From: Rugosimonospora sp036494675
GTDB lineage: Bacteria > Actinomycetota > Actinomycetes > Mycobacteriales > Micromonosporaceae
Length of the DNA: 64,000 nt
Assembly (NCBI GenBank): GCA_036494675.1
Contig: DASXOA010000008.1
Location: forward strand, 1 to 64,000
Direction of reading: 5' to 3'
The notes below the pieces were generated by a model. The model saw only the letters and a list, made by a program, of their open reading frames with translations, was not told where the DNA came from and did not search any database. This document shows positions 40,782-49,359 of this stretch, piece after piece (positions within the stretch are counted from its first letter, which is position 1; each line of letters begins with the position of its first letter). Both the position numbers and the translations under genes were made by a program.

Positions 40782-41819
40782 ATGCCGGACACCGCCTTCA
40801 GTGCCGGGAAGAACGGCTTCCACTTCCCCAACAACTTCACGAACCACCTCCTCACGCTGCACGTCCCGCTGGACGGGGCCGTCGACGTGACGACCGGCGG
40901 CCGGTGCGGCGGCATGGCCTTCGCCGCGCTCGACTACTTCCACGCGGGCCTGCCCGTGCCCACCCACCAGACCGGAGACTTCCGTGACGGTGTGCCACCG
41001 GACGGCAGCGTGCTCGCCGGCTACATCTACCACCGCCTCATGGACAGCTTCCTGACCGGATCGGCGACGAAGTTCATCACCTGGACCCTGCGCCGCGATC
41101 AGGACGTCCTCCGGCTGCCCGGCGTGCACACCCGGACCGGCCAGGAACTGGTCCGCATCAGGCAGTCGATCGACCGCGGCGACCCGGTGGTGCTCGGGCT
41201 GCTCCGGTCGAGGCTGCTGACCGATCTGGGGGAGAACCACCAGGTGGTCTGCTACGGGTACGACGGCGACGAACTGCACATCTACGACAACCGTGCGCCG
41301 GACGTGGAAGGGACGATCACCCCTCGACCGGACGGCTCATGGTGGCTCGCGGCCGGCGACCAACAGGACGGGTGGCGCGGCCTGTTCGGTCAGGACTACC
41401 GCCCGGCACAGCCGCCGTACCACGACCTGATGCTGACGTCCGGGCTCACCGTCGAGCCCGGTGCGCCGGTCGCCGGGGCGCCGCTGCGGTGCGGGTACCA
41501 GGTGCGCAACGTCGGCGAGTTCACCGCGCACGCGGAGCGCTGGCACCTGTCCGTACGCGGCCCGGGCGGCGAGGATCTCGACGCCGTCCTCGTCGCCGAC
41601 GCCGCCGCGGCCGGAGCCCTGGAGCCGGGGAGCACGGTCGAGGTGAGCAGCGGTACGGCCGGGCTCGGCGGGCCGGGCGGCGAGTACACGTTCTGCGCCG
41701 GGTTCATCTCGGCGAACCAGACCGCCGAGGTGCTGCCCGCCACCGCCGTGGCACGCAACCGGCTGAGGCTGGCGGTACAGGCCGCACCGCAGCCGACCCA
41801 GGCCGGGGTCAGTACGTGA
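40782..41819 (+). CDS. Papain-like (C39-like) hypothetical protein
   Basis: 345 aa, no signal peptide. GGRCGGMAFAALDYF places a Cys (C42) at a helix start as in clan CA peptidases; NHQVVCYGYD (H153) and IYDNRAPD (D169/N170) supply a plausible His/Asp(Asn). Residues about 210-335 form a separate beta-sandwich-like domain with VRNVGEFTAHAERWHLSVRGP, similar in feel to CARDB-type domains. Could be an inactive or specialised peptidase; no substrate is known. GGGAGGA precedes ATG. Its stop overlaps the next, convergent gene by 11 nt. Confidence 0.65.
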   Translation: MPDTAFSAGKNGFHFPNNFTNHLLTLHVPLDGAVDVTTGGRCGGMAFAALDYFHAGLPVPTHQTGDFRDGVPPDGSVLAGYIYHRLMDSFLTGSATKFITWTLRRDQDVLRLPGVHTRTGQELVRIRQSIDRGDPVVLGLLRSRLLTDLGENHQVVCYGYDGDELHIYDNRAPDVEGTITPRPDGSWWLAAGDQQDGWRGLFGQDYRPAQPPYHDLMLTSGLTVEPGAPVAGAPLRCGYQVRNVGEFTAHAERWHLSVRGPGGEDLDAVLVADAAAAGALEPGSTVEVSSGTAGLGGPGGEYTFCAGFISANQTAEVLPATAVARNRLRLAVQAAPQPTQAGVST

Positions 41820-42879
41820 CGCCGATCTGCGCGCGGACGGCGTCCAGGCAGCTCATGACCTCCAGCGTCGCGGACAGCGGTACCAGTGGGCTCTCCGTCA
41901 ACCCCTCGCGCAGGCAGCGCATCACCTCTTCGGCCTCGTAGCCCATGCCGTTGCCGCGGATCGGTACCTGCACCACCTCGGCCTGCTCGCCACGGTGGAT
42001 GGTGAACCGGTCGGGCCGGAAGAACGGCGACGGCAACTCGATCCGGCCGGTCTCGCCGACGATCGCGGCGATGTTCGGCGAGGCCCCCACGATCCCGCAG
42101 TGGAGGCTGGCCAGCGCTCCGCTGTCGTACCCGAGGATGATCCCGGTGTTCTCGTCGACCCCCTCGGTGCTCAGCGTCGCCAGCGCCGCGGTGCGCTGCG
42201 GCGGGCCGAGGAACAACTGCGCGAAGGTGACCGGGTAGACACCGAGGTCGAGCAGGGCGCCGCCGCCCAGCGCCGGGTCGCGCAGCCGGTGGTCGGGCCC
42301 GAACGGCCCGGAGATCCCGAAGTCCGCGTACACGGCGGTCACCTCGCCGATCGCCCCGTCGGCCACCAGTCCGGCGATCTTGCGGATGGCCGGGATCGTG
42401 CGCATCCACATCGCCTCCATCAGGAACACGCCACGCTCCCTGGCCAGGGTCACCAGGTCCTGCGTGGAGGCCAGGTCGAGGGTGATCGGCTTCTCGCACA
42501 GCACCGCCTTGCCGGCCGACAGGCACAGCCTGGCCGCCTGGTGGTGGGCGGAGTGCGGGGTGGCCACGTACACCACGTCGATCTCGGGATCGGCGGCCAG
42601 TTCGGCCCAGGAGCCGTAGGAGCGGGGGATCCCGTGCCGGGTCGCGAAGCCGCGGGCCGCATCGAGGGTACGGGAGCCGACGGCGGCGATCTCCGCGTCC
42701 GGCAGGAGGGCGAGGTCCTCGGCGAAGGTGTTGGCGATGCCGCCGGTAGCCAGGATGCCCCAGCGGATTCGGGTGGTACCGCGGTCGCGGTCAAGCGGCC
42801 GTTTTGGAGTGGTATCGCGGCCGCCAGCGGCGCCGAGGGACGAGGCGTCGCGGTCAAGCGGCCGTTTCGGAGTGGTCAT
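41809..42879 (-). CDS. Gfo/Idh/MocA family oxidoreductase
   Basis: 356 aa. Rossmann start IRWGILATGGIANTFAEDL, then VVYVATPHSAHHQAARLCLSAGKAVLCEKPITLD (the EKP motif) and GGGALLDLGVYPVTFA. NAD(P)-dependent dehydrogenase of sugars or related compounds; closest in style to trans-1,2-dihydrobenzene-1,2-diol dehydrogenase-like members. The first about 35 residues are an extra N-terminus made by a 63-bp duplication (TTPKRPLDRD twice), so the ancestral start is probably inside. ATG 42879 is the first start that fits; 42891 would add 4 residues. Confidence 0.88.
   Translation of the reverse strand: MTTPKRPLDRDASSLGAAGGRDTTPKRPLDRDRGTTRIRWGILATGGIANTFAEDLALLPDAEIAAVGSRTLDAARGFATRHGIPRSYGSWAELAADPEIDVVYVATPHSAHHQAARLCLSAGKAVLCEKPITLDLASTQDLVTLARERGVFLMEAMWMRTIPAIRKIAGLVADGAIGEVTAVYADFGISGPFGPDHRLRDPALGGGALLDLGVYPVTFAQLFLGPPQRTAALATLSTEGVDENTGIILGYDSGALASLHCGIVGASPNIAAIVGETGRIELPSPFFRPDRFTIHRGEQAEVVQVPIRGNGMGYEAEEVMRCLREGLTESPLVPLSATLEVMSCLDAVRAQIGVTY
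42785..42876 (-). repeat. 63-bp period direct repeat at the oxidoreductase start
   Basis: A 29-base sequence beginning tcgcggtcaagcggccg occurs at 42785-42813 and 42848-42876 with one T/C difference. The 63-nt offset is 21 codons, duplicating the first ten residues after the start Met. Confidence 0.85.
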
Positions 42880-42923
42880 GTGTTGATCCAATCATGTGCG
42901 GTTCGGGCAAGTAGGGTCGACGC

Positions 42924-43634
42924 GTGAGTCCCGAGCCCGTAGCGCGCCCCCGGCCGGCCGCGACCGTCCTGCTGCTGCGATCCCCGTTCGAGGTCTATCT
43001 GGTCCGCCGGGCCGCGACGATGGTCTTCGCCGGCGGCATGTACGCGTTTCCCGGCGGTACCGTCGATCCGCGCGACGCGGCCACGGACCTGGACTGGGTG
43101 GCGCCGCCGGAACGTCTCGGGCTGCCCGCCGCCGAGGCCCGGGCGGTGGTCTGCGCGGCCGTCCGCGAGGTCTTCGAGGAGACCGGTGTGCTGCTGGCCG
43201 GCCCGTCCGCGGATACCGTGCTCGCCGATGTCTCCACAGTGGACTGGGAGGATGCCCGCCACGCGGTCGAGGCCCGGGAGGTCGGCTTCGCCGAACTGCT
43301 GCGCGACCGCGGGCTGGTGCTGCGCGGCGACCTGCTGGCGGCGTGGAGCCGCTGGATCACACCCGAATTCGAGCCCCGCCGGTACGACACGTACTTCTTC
43401 GTCGCCCGGCTGCCCGAGGGGCAACTGACCCGGCACATCGGTACCGAGGCGTCGCACTCGCTCTGGGCGGCTCCCGCCGAGACTCTCGACCTGCCGATGC
43501 TGCCCCCGACCCGGGTGACCCTGGACCAGTTGGCCCGGCACGGCGGCATCGAAGCCGCCCTGGCCGCGGCGGCGCACCGGGATGCTGTGAACCCGGTGCG
43601 CCCACGACTGGTCGACGGCCGGCTCGTGTTCTGA
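42924..43634 (+). CDS. NUDIX hydrolase
   Basis: 236 aa. FPGGTVDPRDA followed by AAVREVFEETGVLL forms a Nudix box whose Gly and REVFEE parts are separated by an insertion, as in larger Nudix/CoA-pyrophosphatase-like members. Hydrolyses a nucleoside diphosphate derivative or CoA-type substrate; which one is unclear. TAGGGT (42912-42917) lies 6 nt before GTG 42924, with no Shine-Dalgarno, so probably leaderless. It is divergent from the oxidoreductase and convergent with pstB. Confidence 0.9.
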   Translation: MSPEPVARPRPAATVLLLRSPFEVYLVRRAATMVFAGGMYAFPGGTVDPRDAATDLDWVAPPERLGLPAAEARAVVCAAVREVFEETGVLLAGPSADTVLADVSTVDWEDARHAVEAREVGFAELLRDRGLVLRGDLLAAWSRWITPEFEPRRYDTYFFVARLPEGQLTRHIGTEASHSLWAAPAETLDLPMLPPTRVTLDQLARHGGIEAALAAAAHRDAVNPVRPRLVDGRLVF

Positions 43635-43697
43635 AGGCCGCCACGTTCTCGACACCGGCCCGGCAGCCGCCGCGGTCAGCCGGACGACCGACGATGG

Positions 43698-44474
43698 TCA
43701 GCCGAAGCGGCCGGTGATGTAGTCCTCGGTCTTCTTCACCGACGGGTTGGTGAAGATCTTCGCGGTCTCGGCGTACTCGATCAGCCGTCCAGGGTCGCCG
43801 GTCTGGTCGATGGAGAAGAACGCGGTGCGGTCCGAGACCCGGGCGGCCTGCTGCATGTTGTGGGTGACGATGATGATCGTGTACTGGTTCTTCAGCTCGC
43901 TGATCAGATCCTCGATCGCCAGCGTGGAGATCGGGTCCAGGGCCGAGCACGGCTCGTCCATCAGCACGACCTGCGGCTCCACGGCGATGGCCCGCGCGAT
44001 GCACAGCCGCTGCTGCTGACCGCCGGACAGCCCGGCACCCGGCCGGTTCAGCCGGGTGTGCACCTCGTTCCACAGGTTCGCCGCCCGCAGCGCCTTCTCG
44101 CACGCGTCGTCGAGCGCCGACTTGCGGCGCACGCCACCCAGCCGCAGCCCGGCCACGACGTTGTCGTAGATGGACATGGTCGGGAACGGGTTGGGCCGCT
44201 GGAAGACCATCCCGATGGTCCGCCGTACCGCGGTCACGTCGACGTCACGGGCGTAGATGTCCTGGCTGTCGATGGTGATCTTGCCCTCGACCCGGGCACC
44301 GGGCAGCACCTCGTGCATCCGGTTGATCGAGCGCAGGAACGTCGACTTGCCGCAACCGGACGGGCCGATCAGCGCGGTCACCGACTTGGGCTCGATCACC
44401 ATGTTGATGCCGTCGATCGCCTTGAAGGCGCCGTAGTACGCGGTGACGCCGACCGCTTCGATCCGCTTGGCCAT
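43698..44474 (-). CDS. pstB: Phosphate ABC transporter ATP-binding protein
   Basis: 258 aa. Walker A GPSGCGKST, Q-loop FQRPNPFP, signature LSGGQQQRLCIARAIA, Walker B VVLMDEPCSALDPIST and H-loop VTHN. The PNPFP and DEPCSALDP forms are specific to PstB. Energises phosphate import through PstA/PstC. Last gene of pstSCAB, 20 nt after pstA. Confidence 0.96.
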   Translation of the reverse strand: MAKRIEAVGVTAYYGAFKAIDGINMVIEPKSVTALIGPSGCGKSTFLRSINRMHEVLPGARVEGKITIDSQDIYARDVDVTAVRRTIGMVFQRPNPFPTMSIYDNVVAGLRLGGVRRKSALDDACEKALRAANLWNEVHTRLNRPGAGLSGGQQQRLCIARAIAVEPQVVLMDEPCSALDPISTLAIEDLISELKNQYTIIIVTHNMQQAARVSDRTAFFSIDQTGDPGRLIEYAETAKIFTNPSVKKTEDYITGRFG

Positions 44475-44494
44475 TGCCGACTCCTGTAGGGCGA

Positions 44495-45592
44495 TCACTT
44501 GTTCAACTTGGTCCGGCGCGACAGCAGCTTTGCCACGACCGTGAGGAGGAGCACGATGACGACCAGGGTCAGCGCGGCGGTCCAGGCCCGGGGAGGCCCG
44601 TACTTGGAGGCCGCGGCGGCCTGCTCGTAGATGTAGAGGGACAGCGATTCCTGGTTGCCCTGGAACGGGTTGAAGTTCCGGTTCGGGGTACCGCCGGCGA
44701 CCAGCAGGACCGGTGCCGTCTCGCCGGCCGCGCGGGCGATGGCGAGCATGACGCCGGTGACGATGCCGGGCAGCGCGGTGGGTACCACGATGCGCATGAT
44801 GGTCTTCCACTTCGGCACGCCGAGCGCGTACGCGCCCTCCCGCAGCGACGCCGGCACCAGCCGCAGCATCTCCTCCGTCGACCGGGTGATGGTCGGGAGC
44901 ATCAGCACGGTCAGCGCGAGTGCGGCCGCGAACCCGGAGTAGAACGGGGTGTGGGTGGGCGAGAAGTGCGGCGAGACGATGAGCACCCAGAAGGCCAGGA
45001 TGAACAGGCCGGCCACGATGGACGGGATGCCGGTCATCACGTCGACGAAGAACCGGATGGCGGCCGCCAGCCGGCCCCGGCCGTATTCGACGATGTAGAC
45101 CGCGGCGGCCAGCCCCAGCGGCACCGTGATCAGCGTCGCGATTCCCGCCTGCTCCAGGGTGCCGACGATCGCGTGGTAGGCGCCGCCTCCGGAGTCGAAG
45201 GCCGTGATGTTGCGCATCGAGTTGTTGAAGAAGTTGCCGTCCAGCCGCGTCTTGCCCTTGTTGACCAGCGTGATCACCACGGAGACCAGCGGCAGCAGGG
45301 CGAGGACGAAAGCGGAGTAGATCAGCGAGGTGGCCACCCGGTTGCGCGCCGCCCGTCCGCCCTCCACCGTGGTGGAGACGATCGCCAGCGCGATCAGGAA
45401 GATAAGGATGGCACCCACCACGGTGAGTACCCAGCCGCCGTCCATGAGACCGGCGACCTTGAACAGCAGAACCGCCAGTACGGCGGCGCCGACCCCGGTC
45501 GCGATCAGTGACCAGAGCGGCAGGCGACGGGCCCGCAGCGAGTTCGTCAGCGGTGCGGGCGAGGGCGTGGGGATGGTTGTCATGCTGCTCAC
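44495..45592 (-). CDS. pstA: Phosphate ABC transporter permease PstA
   Basis: 365 aa. A helical N-terminal extension precedes a MetI-type permease domain with six helices (ITVPLGLAAAVYIVEYGRGRLAAAIRFFVDVMTGIPSIVAGLFI split by loops). EGAYALGVPKWKTIMRIVVPTALPGIVTGVMLA is the cytosolic EAA loop that contacts PstB. The GTG start overlaps the pstC stop by 4 nt (GTGA), coupling their translation. Confidence 0.95.
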   Translation of the reverse strand: MSSMTTIPTPSPAPLTNSLRARRLPLWSLIATGVGAAVLAVLLFKVAGLMDGGWVLTVVGAILIFLIALAIVSTTVEGGRAARNRVATSLIYSAFVLALLPLVSVVITLVNKGKTRLDGNFFNNSMRNITAFDSGGGAYHAIVGTLEQAGIATLITVPLGLAAAVYIVEYGRGRLAAAIRFFVDVMTGIPSIVAGLFILAFWVLIVSPHFSPTHTPFYSGFAAALALTVLMLPTITRSTEEMLRLVPASLREGAYALGVPKWKTIMRIVVPTALPGIVTGVMLAIARAAGETAPVLLVAGGTPNRNFNPFQGNQESLSLYIYEQAAAASKYGPPRAWTAALTLVVIVLLLTVVAKLLSRRTKLNK

Positions 45593-46704
45593 GCCGCACT
45601 CCCGAGGAACTCACGGCGCCGGTACACGATGGCCCGCGCGGTCATGTTGACGACCAGCGTGATGGCGAACAGCACCAGGCCGGAGGCGATCAGCGCGCCG
45701 CGGCCGATGTCGTTGGCCTCACCGAAGCCGTTGGCGATGTTCGCCGCGATCGAGTTGCCGCCGTCGTGGATGACATCGGCGCCGATGCCGAACCCGCCGC
45801 CCAGGGTCAGCGCCAGGGCGATCGTCTCGCCCAGCGCCCGGCCGAGGCCGAGCATGACCGAGGCGATCAGGCCGGGCCGGCCGTAGGGGATGACCGCGGT
45901 GCGGATCATCTCCCACTTGGTCGCGCCCAGTGCCAGCGCCGCTTCCTCGTTCATCGGCGGGGTCTGCCGGAACACCTCACGGGACAGCGAGGTGACGATC
46001 GGCAGGACCATGATGGCCAGCACCAGCGAGCCGAGCAGGATCGACTTGCCGTACGGACCGTCGCTGCCGAACAGCGGGATCCAGCCGAAGTACTTGTGCA
46101 GCCAGCCGGACAGCTCGGTCACCGGTGTGACCAGGTAGTCCCGGCCCCACAGGCCGAACACGATGCTCGGGACCGCGGCCAGCAGGTCGATCAGGAAGCC
46201 GAGCCCGTTCGCCAGCCGCCGGTGTGCGTAGTGCGACAGGCACAGCGCGATGCCCAGCGCCACCGGTACCGCCATGATGAGCGCGAGTGCCGAGCTGATC
46301 ACGGTGCCGAAGGCCAGCGCCGCGATGCCGAACTGCGGGTTGGTCGGGTCGTTGGGGAACCACTCGAAGTGGGTGAGGAAGTTGGCCTTGTCGGCCCGGA
46401 TTGCTGGTACGGCCTTGGCGATCAGGAAGACCGCGATCGCCACGATGATGATCAGGACGACCGAACCGGCGCCCGTGGTGAGCCAGCGGAACACGCTGTC
46501 CCCGCCGAACCGGCGCTTGGTGGGCAGTGCCCCGCCGCCTCCGAACGGGGCGCCGCCGCCTCCGGGAGTGCCGGTCTGCCGGCCGCCGGAGCGGTGCCGC
46601 GGGATGTCGGCGCGGGTGTCGTCTTCGACGGTCAGGTCATTCGGCGACTCCGCCGAGGCCGCGGAAGCGGCCTCGGCGGAGCCCGGAAACGATGGTTGGC
46701 TCAT
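45589..46704 (-). CDS. pstC: Phosphate ABC transporter permease PstC
   Basis: 371 aa. A disordered cytosolic N-terminus (about 70 residues, Gly/Pro/Ser-rich) is followed by six helices; NGLGFLIDLLAAVPSIVFGLWG and NEEAALALGATKWEMIRTAVIPYGRPGLIASVML (EAA loop) identify PstC. Forms the channel with PstA. Lies 40 nt after pstS in the same operon. Confidence 0.95.
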   Translation of the reverse strand: MSQPSFPGSAEAASAASAESPNDLTVEDDTRADIPRHRSGGRQTGTPGGGGAPFGGGGALPTKRRFGGDSVFRWLTTGAGSVVLIIIVAIAVFLIAKAVPAIRADKANFLTHFEWFPNDPTNPQFGIAALAFGTVISSALALIMAVPVALGIALCLSHYAHRRLANGLGFLIDLLAAVPSIVFGLWGRDYLVTPVTELSGWLHKYFGWIPLFGSDGPYGKSILLGSLVLAIMVLPIVTSLSREVFRQTPPMNEEAALALGATKWEMIRTAVIPYGRPGLIASVMLGLGRALGETIALALTLGGGFGIGADVIHDGGNSIAANIANGFGEANDIGRGALIASGLVLFAITLVVNMTARAIVYRRREFLGSAA

Positions 46705-46744
46705 CGTCTACCTATCGATTCGTTCTACCTGTCGGGGTGAGGCG

Positions 46745-47860
46745 TCAGCCGAGGTTGCCGACGGTGGCGGCGACCTTGGTGCGGACCGTCTCCGGCAGCG
46801 GGGCGTAGCCGACCTTGGTGATGGCCTGCTGGCCGGCGGTGCTGGCGGCGTAGCCCAGGAAGCCCTTGATCAGCGGCAGCGCCGTCGCGGAGTTGCCCTT
46901 GTCGCAGACGATCTCGTACGTGACCAGGACGATCGGGTACGCACCCGGGGCAGTGGTCTTGTAGTCAATCTTCATCTGCATGTCGTCGCCGGTGCCGGTG
47001 ACCTGGGCGCTGGCGATGGTCTTGCCGGCCGAGTCGCCGGTCAGCTCGGCGAACTCGCCGGCCCCGTTGCCGATCTTCGCCACGTTCAGGCTGTCGGCCT
47101 GGGCGAAGGACCACTCGACGTAGCCGATCGCGCCGCTGGTCTTCGACAGCTGCGAGGCGATGCCGTCCGAGCCCTTCTCGGCGTCGCCGCCCGGGCCCTT
47201 CCAGGTCTTGTCGTGGCCGAAGGTCCAGTCGGTCGGGTCGACCGAGCCCAGGTAGTTGGTGAAGTTGTCGCTCGTACCCGAGCTGTCCGAGCGGTGCACC
47301 GTCAGGATCTTCGTGGACGGCAGCGAGGCGCTCGGGTTGTCCGCCTTGATGGCCGGGTCGTTCCAGGTGGTGATCTTGCCAGCGAAGATCTTGGCCAGCG
47401 TGGCGGGCTTCAGCTGCAGGTTGGTGACGCCCTGCACGTTGTAGACCACCGCGATCGGGCCCACCGCCATCGGCAGGTGAACCGCCGGGCCGGTCTTGCA
47501 GCGCATGTCCGCCTTGGGCTGGTCGGCAGCGGCCAGCGGCGAGTCGGAGCCGGCGAAGTCCGCGGTACCGGCGATGAATGCCTGCTGGCCCGCGCCCGAA
47601 CCGGTGCCCTGGTAGACGATGTTGGCTCCGGAGCAGGCGCTCTGGTAGTCCTTAATCCACTGGTTAATGGCGTTCTGCTGAGCGGTGGAGCCCTGAGCGT
47701 TCAGGGTGCCGCTGGCACAGGAAATCGGGTTCGAGGCGGCGCTACTGGCGCCACCGGCGCTGGCCGGCGGCGTGGTGTTGTTGTCCGAGCCGCATGCGGC
47801 GAGCGCGAACGTCGCGGTCAGCGCGATGCCAGCCAGGATGCCGTGCCGCTGGAGCTTCAC
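46745..47860 (-). CDS. pstS: Phosphate-binding lipoprotein
   Basis: 371 aa. Lipoprotein signal peptide with LAAC (Cys23), an Asn/Thr/Ser-rich spacer, then the PstS domain: GTLNAQGSTAQQNAINQWI, YQGTGSGAGQQAFIAGTADFAGSDSPL, VHRSDSSGTSDNFTNYL and GAIGYVEWSFA carry the phosphate-binding loops. Captures phosphate outside the cell for PstCAB. GTG 47860 has AAGGGA 8 nt upstream. A Pho box and a -10 lie in the 330-nt upstream gap. Confidence 0.95.
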   Translation of the reverse strand: MKLQRHGILAGIALTATFALAACGSDNNTTPPASAGGASSAASNPISCASGTLNAQGSTAQQNAINQWIKDYQSACSGANIVYQGTGSGAGQQAFIAGTADFAGSDSPLAAADQPKADMRCKTGPAVHLPMAVGPIAVVYNVQGVTNLQLKPATLAKIFAGKITTWNDPAIKADNPSASLPSTKILTVHRSDSSGTSDNFTNYLGSVDPTDWTFGHDKTWKGPGGDAEKGSDGIASQLSKTSGAIGYVEWSFAQADSLNVAKIGNGAGEFAELTGDSAGKTIASAQVTGTGDDMQMKIDYKTTAPGAYPIVLVTYEIVCDKGNSATALPLIKGFLGYAASTAGQQAITKVGYAPLPETVRTKVAATVGNLG

Positions 47861-47915
47861 GTGCTGTCCCTTCGAGGGTTCGAGGTGAGCCGGCCCGGCG
47901 GATCTCCCGCGCGGC

Positions 47916-47947
47916 CCAGTCAGCCGGCGGTTCCGCCGACTGACTGG
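47916..47947 (-). promoter_or_regulatory. 32-bp near-perfect palindrome at the pstS transcription start
   Basis: ccagtcagccggcgg (47916-47930) pairs with ccgccgactgactgg (47933-47947), 15 bp each with one mismatch, separated by TT. It begins next to the -10 and would cover or follow the start site, so it may be an operator or a structured 5' end. Confidence 0.6.
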
Positions 47948-47953
47948 ACGTTA
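47948..47953 (-). promoter_or_regulatory. -10 element of pstS
   Basis: TAACGT on the minus strand, 94 nt before the pstS start and 27 nt after the Pho box, so the box covers or lies just beyond the -35 position, as expected for PhoP-activated promoters. Confidence 0.5.
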
Positions 47954-47980
47954 AAAGCGGCAGATGGACGGTGCAGAGGC

Positions 47981-48002
47981 CACAAGTGAACGCGGGGTGA
48001 AC
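47981..48002 (-). promoter_or_regulatory. Pho box upstream of pstS
   Basis: Minus strand: GTTCACCCCGC then GTTCACTTGTG, two directly repeated 11-nt units fitting the PhoP-binding consensus of actinobacteria. Predicts induction of pstSCAB under phosphate limitation. Confidence 0.78.
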
Positions 48003-48193
48003 ACGTGCGGGGCGCTGGTTGACGATGTGCCGATGGCAAGATGTCGGTTGCGTGAACGGTGGTGCTGATGCCCGATTTTCGGGCTAACTTATTCGGATAT
48101 CTGTGCCTCGGCGGCCGTGCCCGGCGGACCCTCGGTGAGGTGGCTCACGGCGTCCGGCAGCGATCCGTCCCGTCCCGATCAGGTTCCGCCGCG
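48003..48193. other. Gap between the pstS promoter and mshD
   Basis: No gene is seen. The only structure is a small hairpin, gcccga-ttt-tcgggc (48070-48084), 110 nt beyond the mshD stop, which might end transcription from mshD. No U-tract follows on either strand. Confidence 0.4.
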
Positions 48194-49192
48194 TCAGATC
48201 CGGCGCCGGAAACTGACGTCCGTCGACCACCGGGCGAAGCCGAGTTTCTGGTACAGGTGGACCGCCGCCCCGTCGCTCTCGTCCACGTAGAGCATGGCCT
48301 GGTCGAGGCCGCGTCCGCGCAGGTACCGGAGGCCGGCCAGGGTCAGCGCGGTGCCCAGGCCGAGACCCTGGGCGGACGGGTCCACACCCAGCACGTACAC
48401 CTCGCCGATCGGGTCGTGCTGGTGGGTGTCGGCGCCCTCGACGCGCAGCGCGCCATGCACCTTGGTCCAGTGGAAGCCCAGGATCGGGTGGTCCTCGGGC
48501 TGCCGCGGGCCGCCGTCGTCGGGGGCGGTGTCCTGCTCCGCCGCACGCTCGGCGAGCAGGAACCCGGCCGGGTCGAACCACGGCTCGGCCATCCGCACCC
48601 GCAGGTCCTTGAGGGTCCAGCGGCCCTGGTCGGGATGGCCCGCGAACGCCCGCGCGTTGAGCTCGACCCAGCGTGTGTCGTCCTCACCCGGCCGGAACGC
48701 GCGGATCCGCACGCCCTCGGGCAGGTCAGGCGCCTCGACCGGCGCGTAGAGCGAGCGGCGCATCTGCCACAGCACCCGGTGCCGCTCGAAGCCCTGGGAC
48801 AGCGCGAGCGCGCTGGCCGAGGGGTGGTCGCCGTGCGCCCACAGCCGCAGCCGCCCGCTCGGGTCGTGTTCGGTCGCCGCGGCGGTGGCCGCCGTCACCA
48901 GCGCGCGGCCGAGCCCGTGCCGGCGGTACATCGGATGCACCACCAGTTCGGCGCTGGCTCCCTCGATGGCGTCGGTGGTGTCCACGTGCGCGTACCCGAC
49001 GAGCCGACCGTCGATGCGGATGACCAGGTGTTCCGCCGGCTCGTCGCCACCATGGCGGATATGCAGCACCACGTGCTCGGACAGCGGGTAGGCGCCGTCG
49101 GCGTCGCCCGCCGCCCGGGTCAGTTCGAGCACCTCGCCGACCTGATGCGGATCCAGTCGATCAAGGCGCCGCACCGGCACGGTCGAGGTCAT
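48194..49192 (-). CDS. mshD: Mycothiol synthase
   Basis: 332 aa with two GNAT acetyltransferase domains: VHPMYRRHGLGRALV in the N-terminal half and VLGVDPSAQGLGLGTALTLAGL in the C-terminal half carry the acetyl-CoA-binding loops. MshD acetylates Cys-GlcN-inositol, the last step of mycothiol synthesis, the main thiol of actinobacteria. ATG 49192 has TACGGT (49204-49199, minus) 6 nt upstream, hence probably leaderless. Confidence 0.93.
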   Translation of the reverse strand: MTSTVPVRRLDRLDPHQVGEVLELTRAAGDADGAYPLSEHVVLHIRHGGDEPAEHLVIRIDGRLVGYAHVDTTDAIEGASAELVVHPMYRRHGLGRALVTAATAAATEHDPSGRLRLWAHGDHPSASALALSQGFERHRVLWQMRRSLYAPVEAPDLPEGVRIRAFRPGEDDTRWVELNARAFAGHPDQGRWTLKDLRVRMAEPWFDPAGFLLAERAAEQDTAPDDGGPRQPEDHPILGFHWTKVHGALRVEGADTHQHDPIGEVYVLGVDPSAQGLGLGTALTLAGLRYLRGRGLDQAMLYVDESDGAAVHLYQKLGFARWSTDVSFRRRI

Positions 49193-49247
49193 CGGGCAAC
49201 CGTATCCGGTCCTTACCCGGACGGCATCGTGAGGCCAGAGCGTCCTC

Positions 49248-49316
49248 AACCGTCCGGAGAGCCGGGCCGGAACCGTCCGGAGAGCCGGGCCGGAACCGTC
49301 CGGAGGGCCAGGCCAT
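49248..49316. repeat. 23-bp tandem repeat, 2.9 copies
   Basis: Units beginning aaccgtccggagagccggg lie at 49248-49270, 49271-49293 and a degenerate third at 49294-49316. They fill most of the gap between mshD and the FtsX-type permease. Confidence 0.85.
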
Positions 49317-49359
49317 GCCGTGCCCGGGCCGGCCGGAACTCGCCGGCCCGGACAACCGG

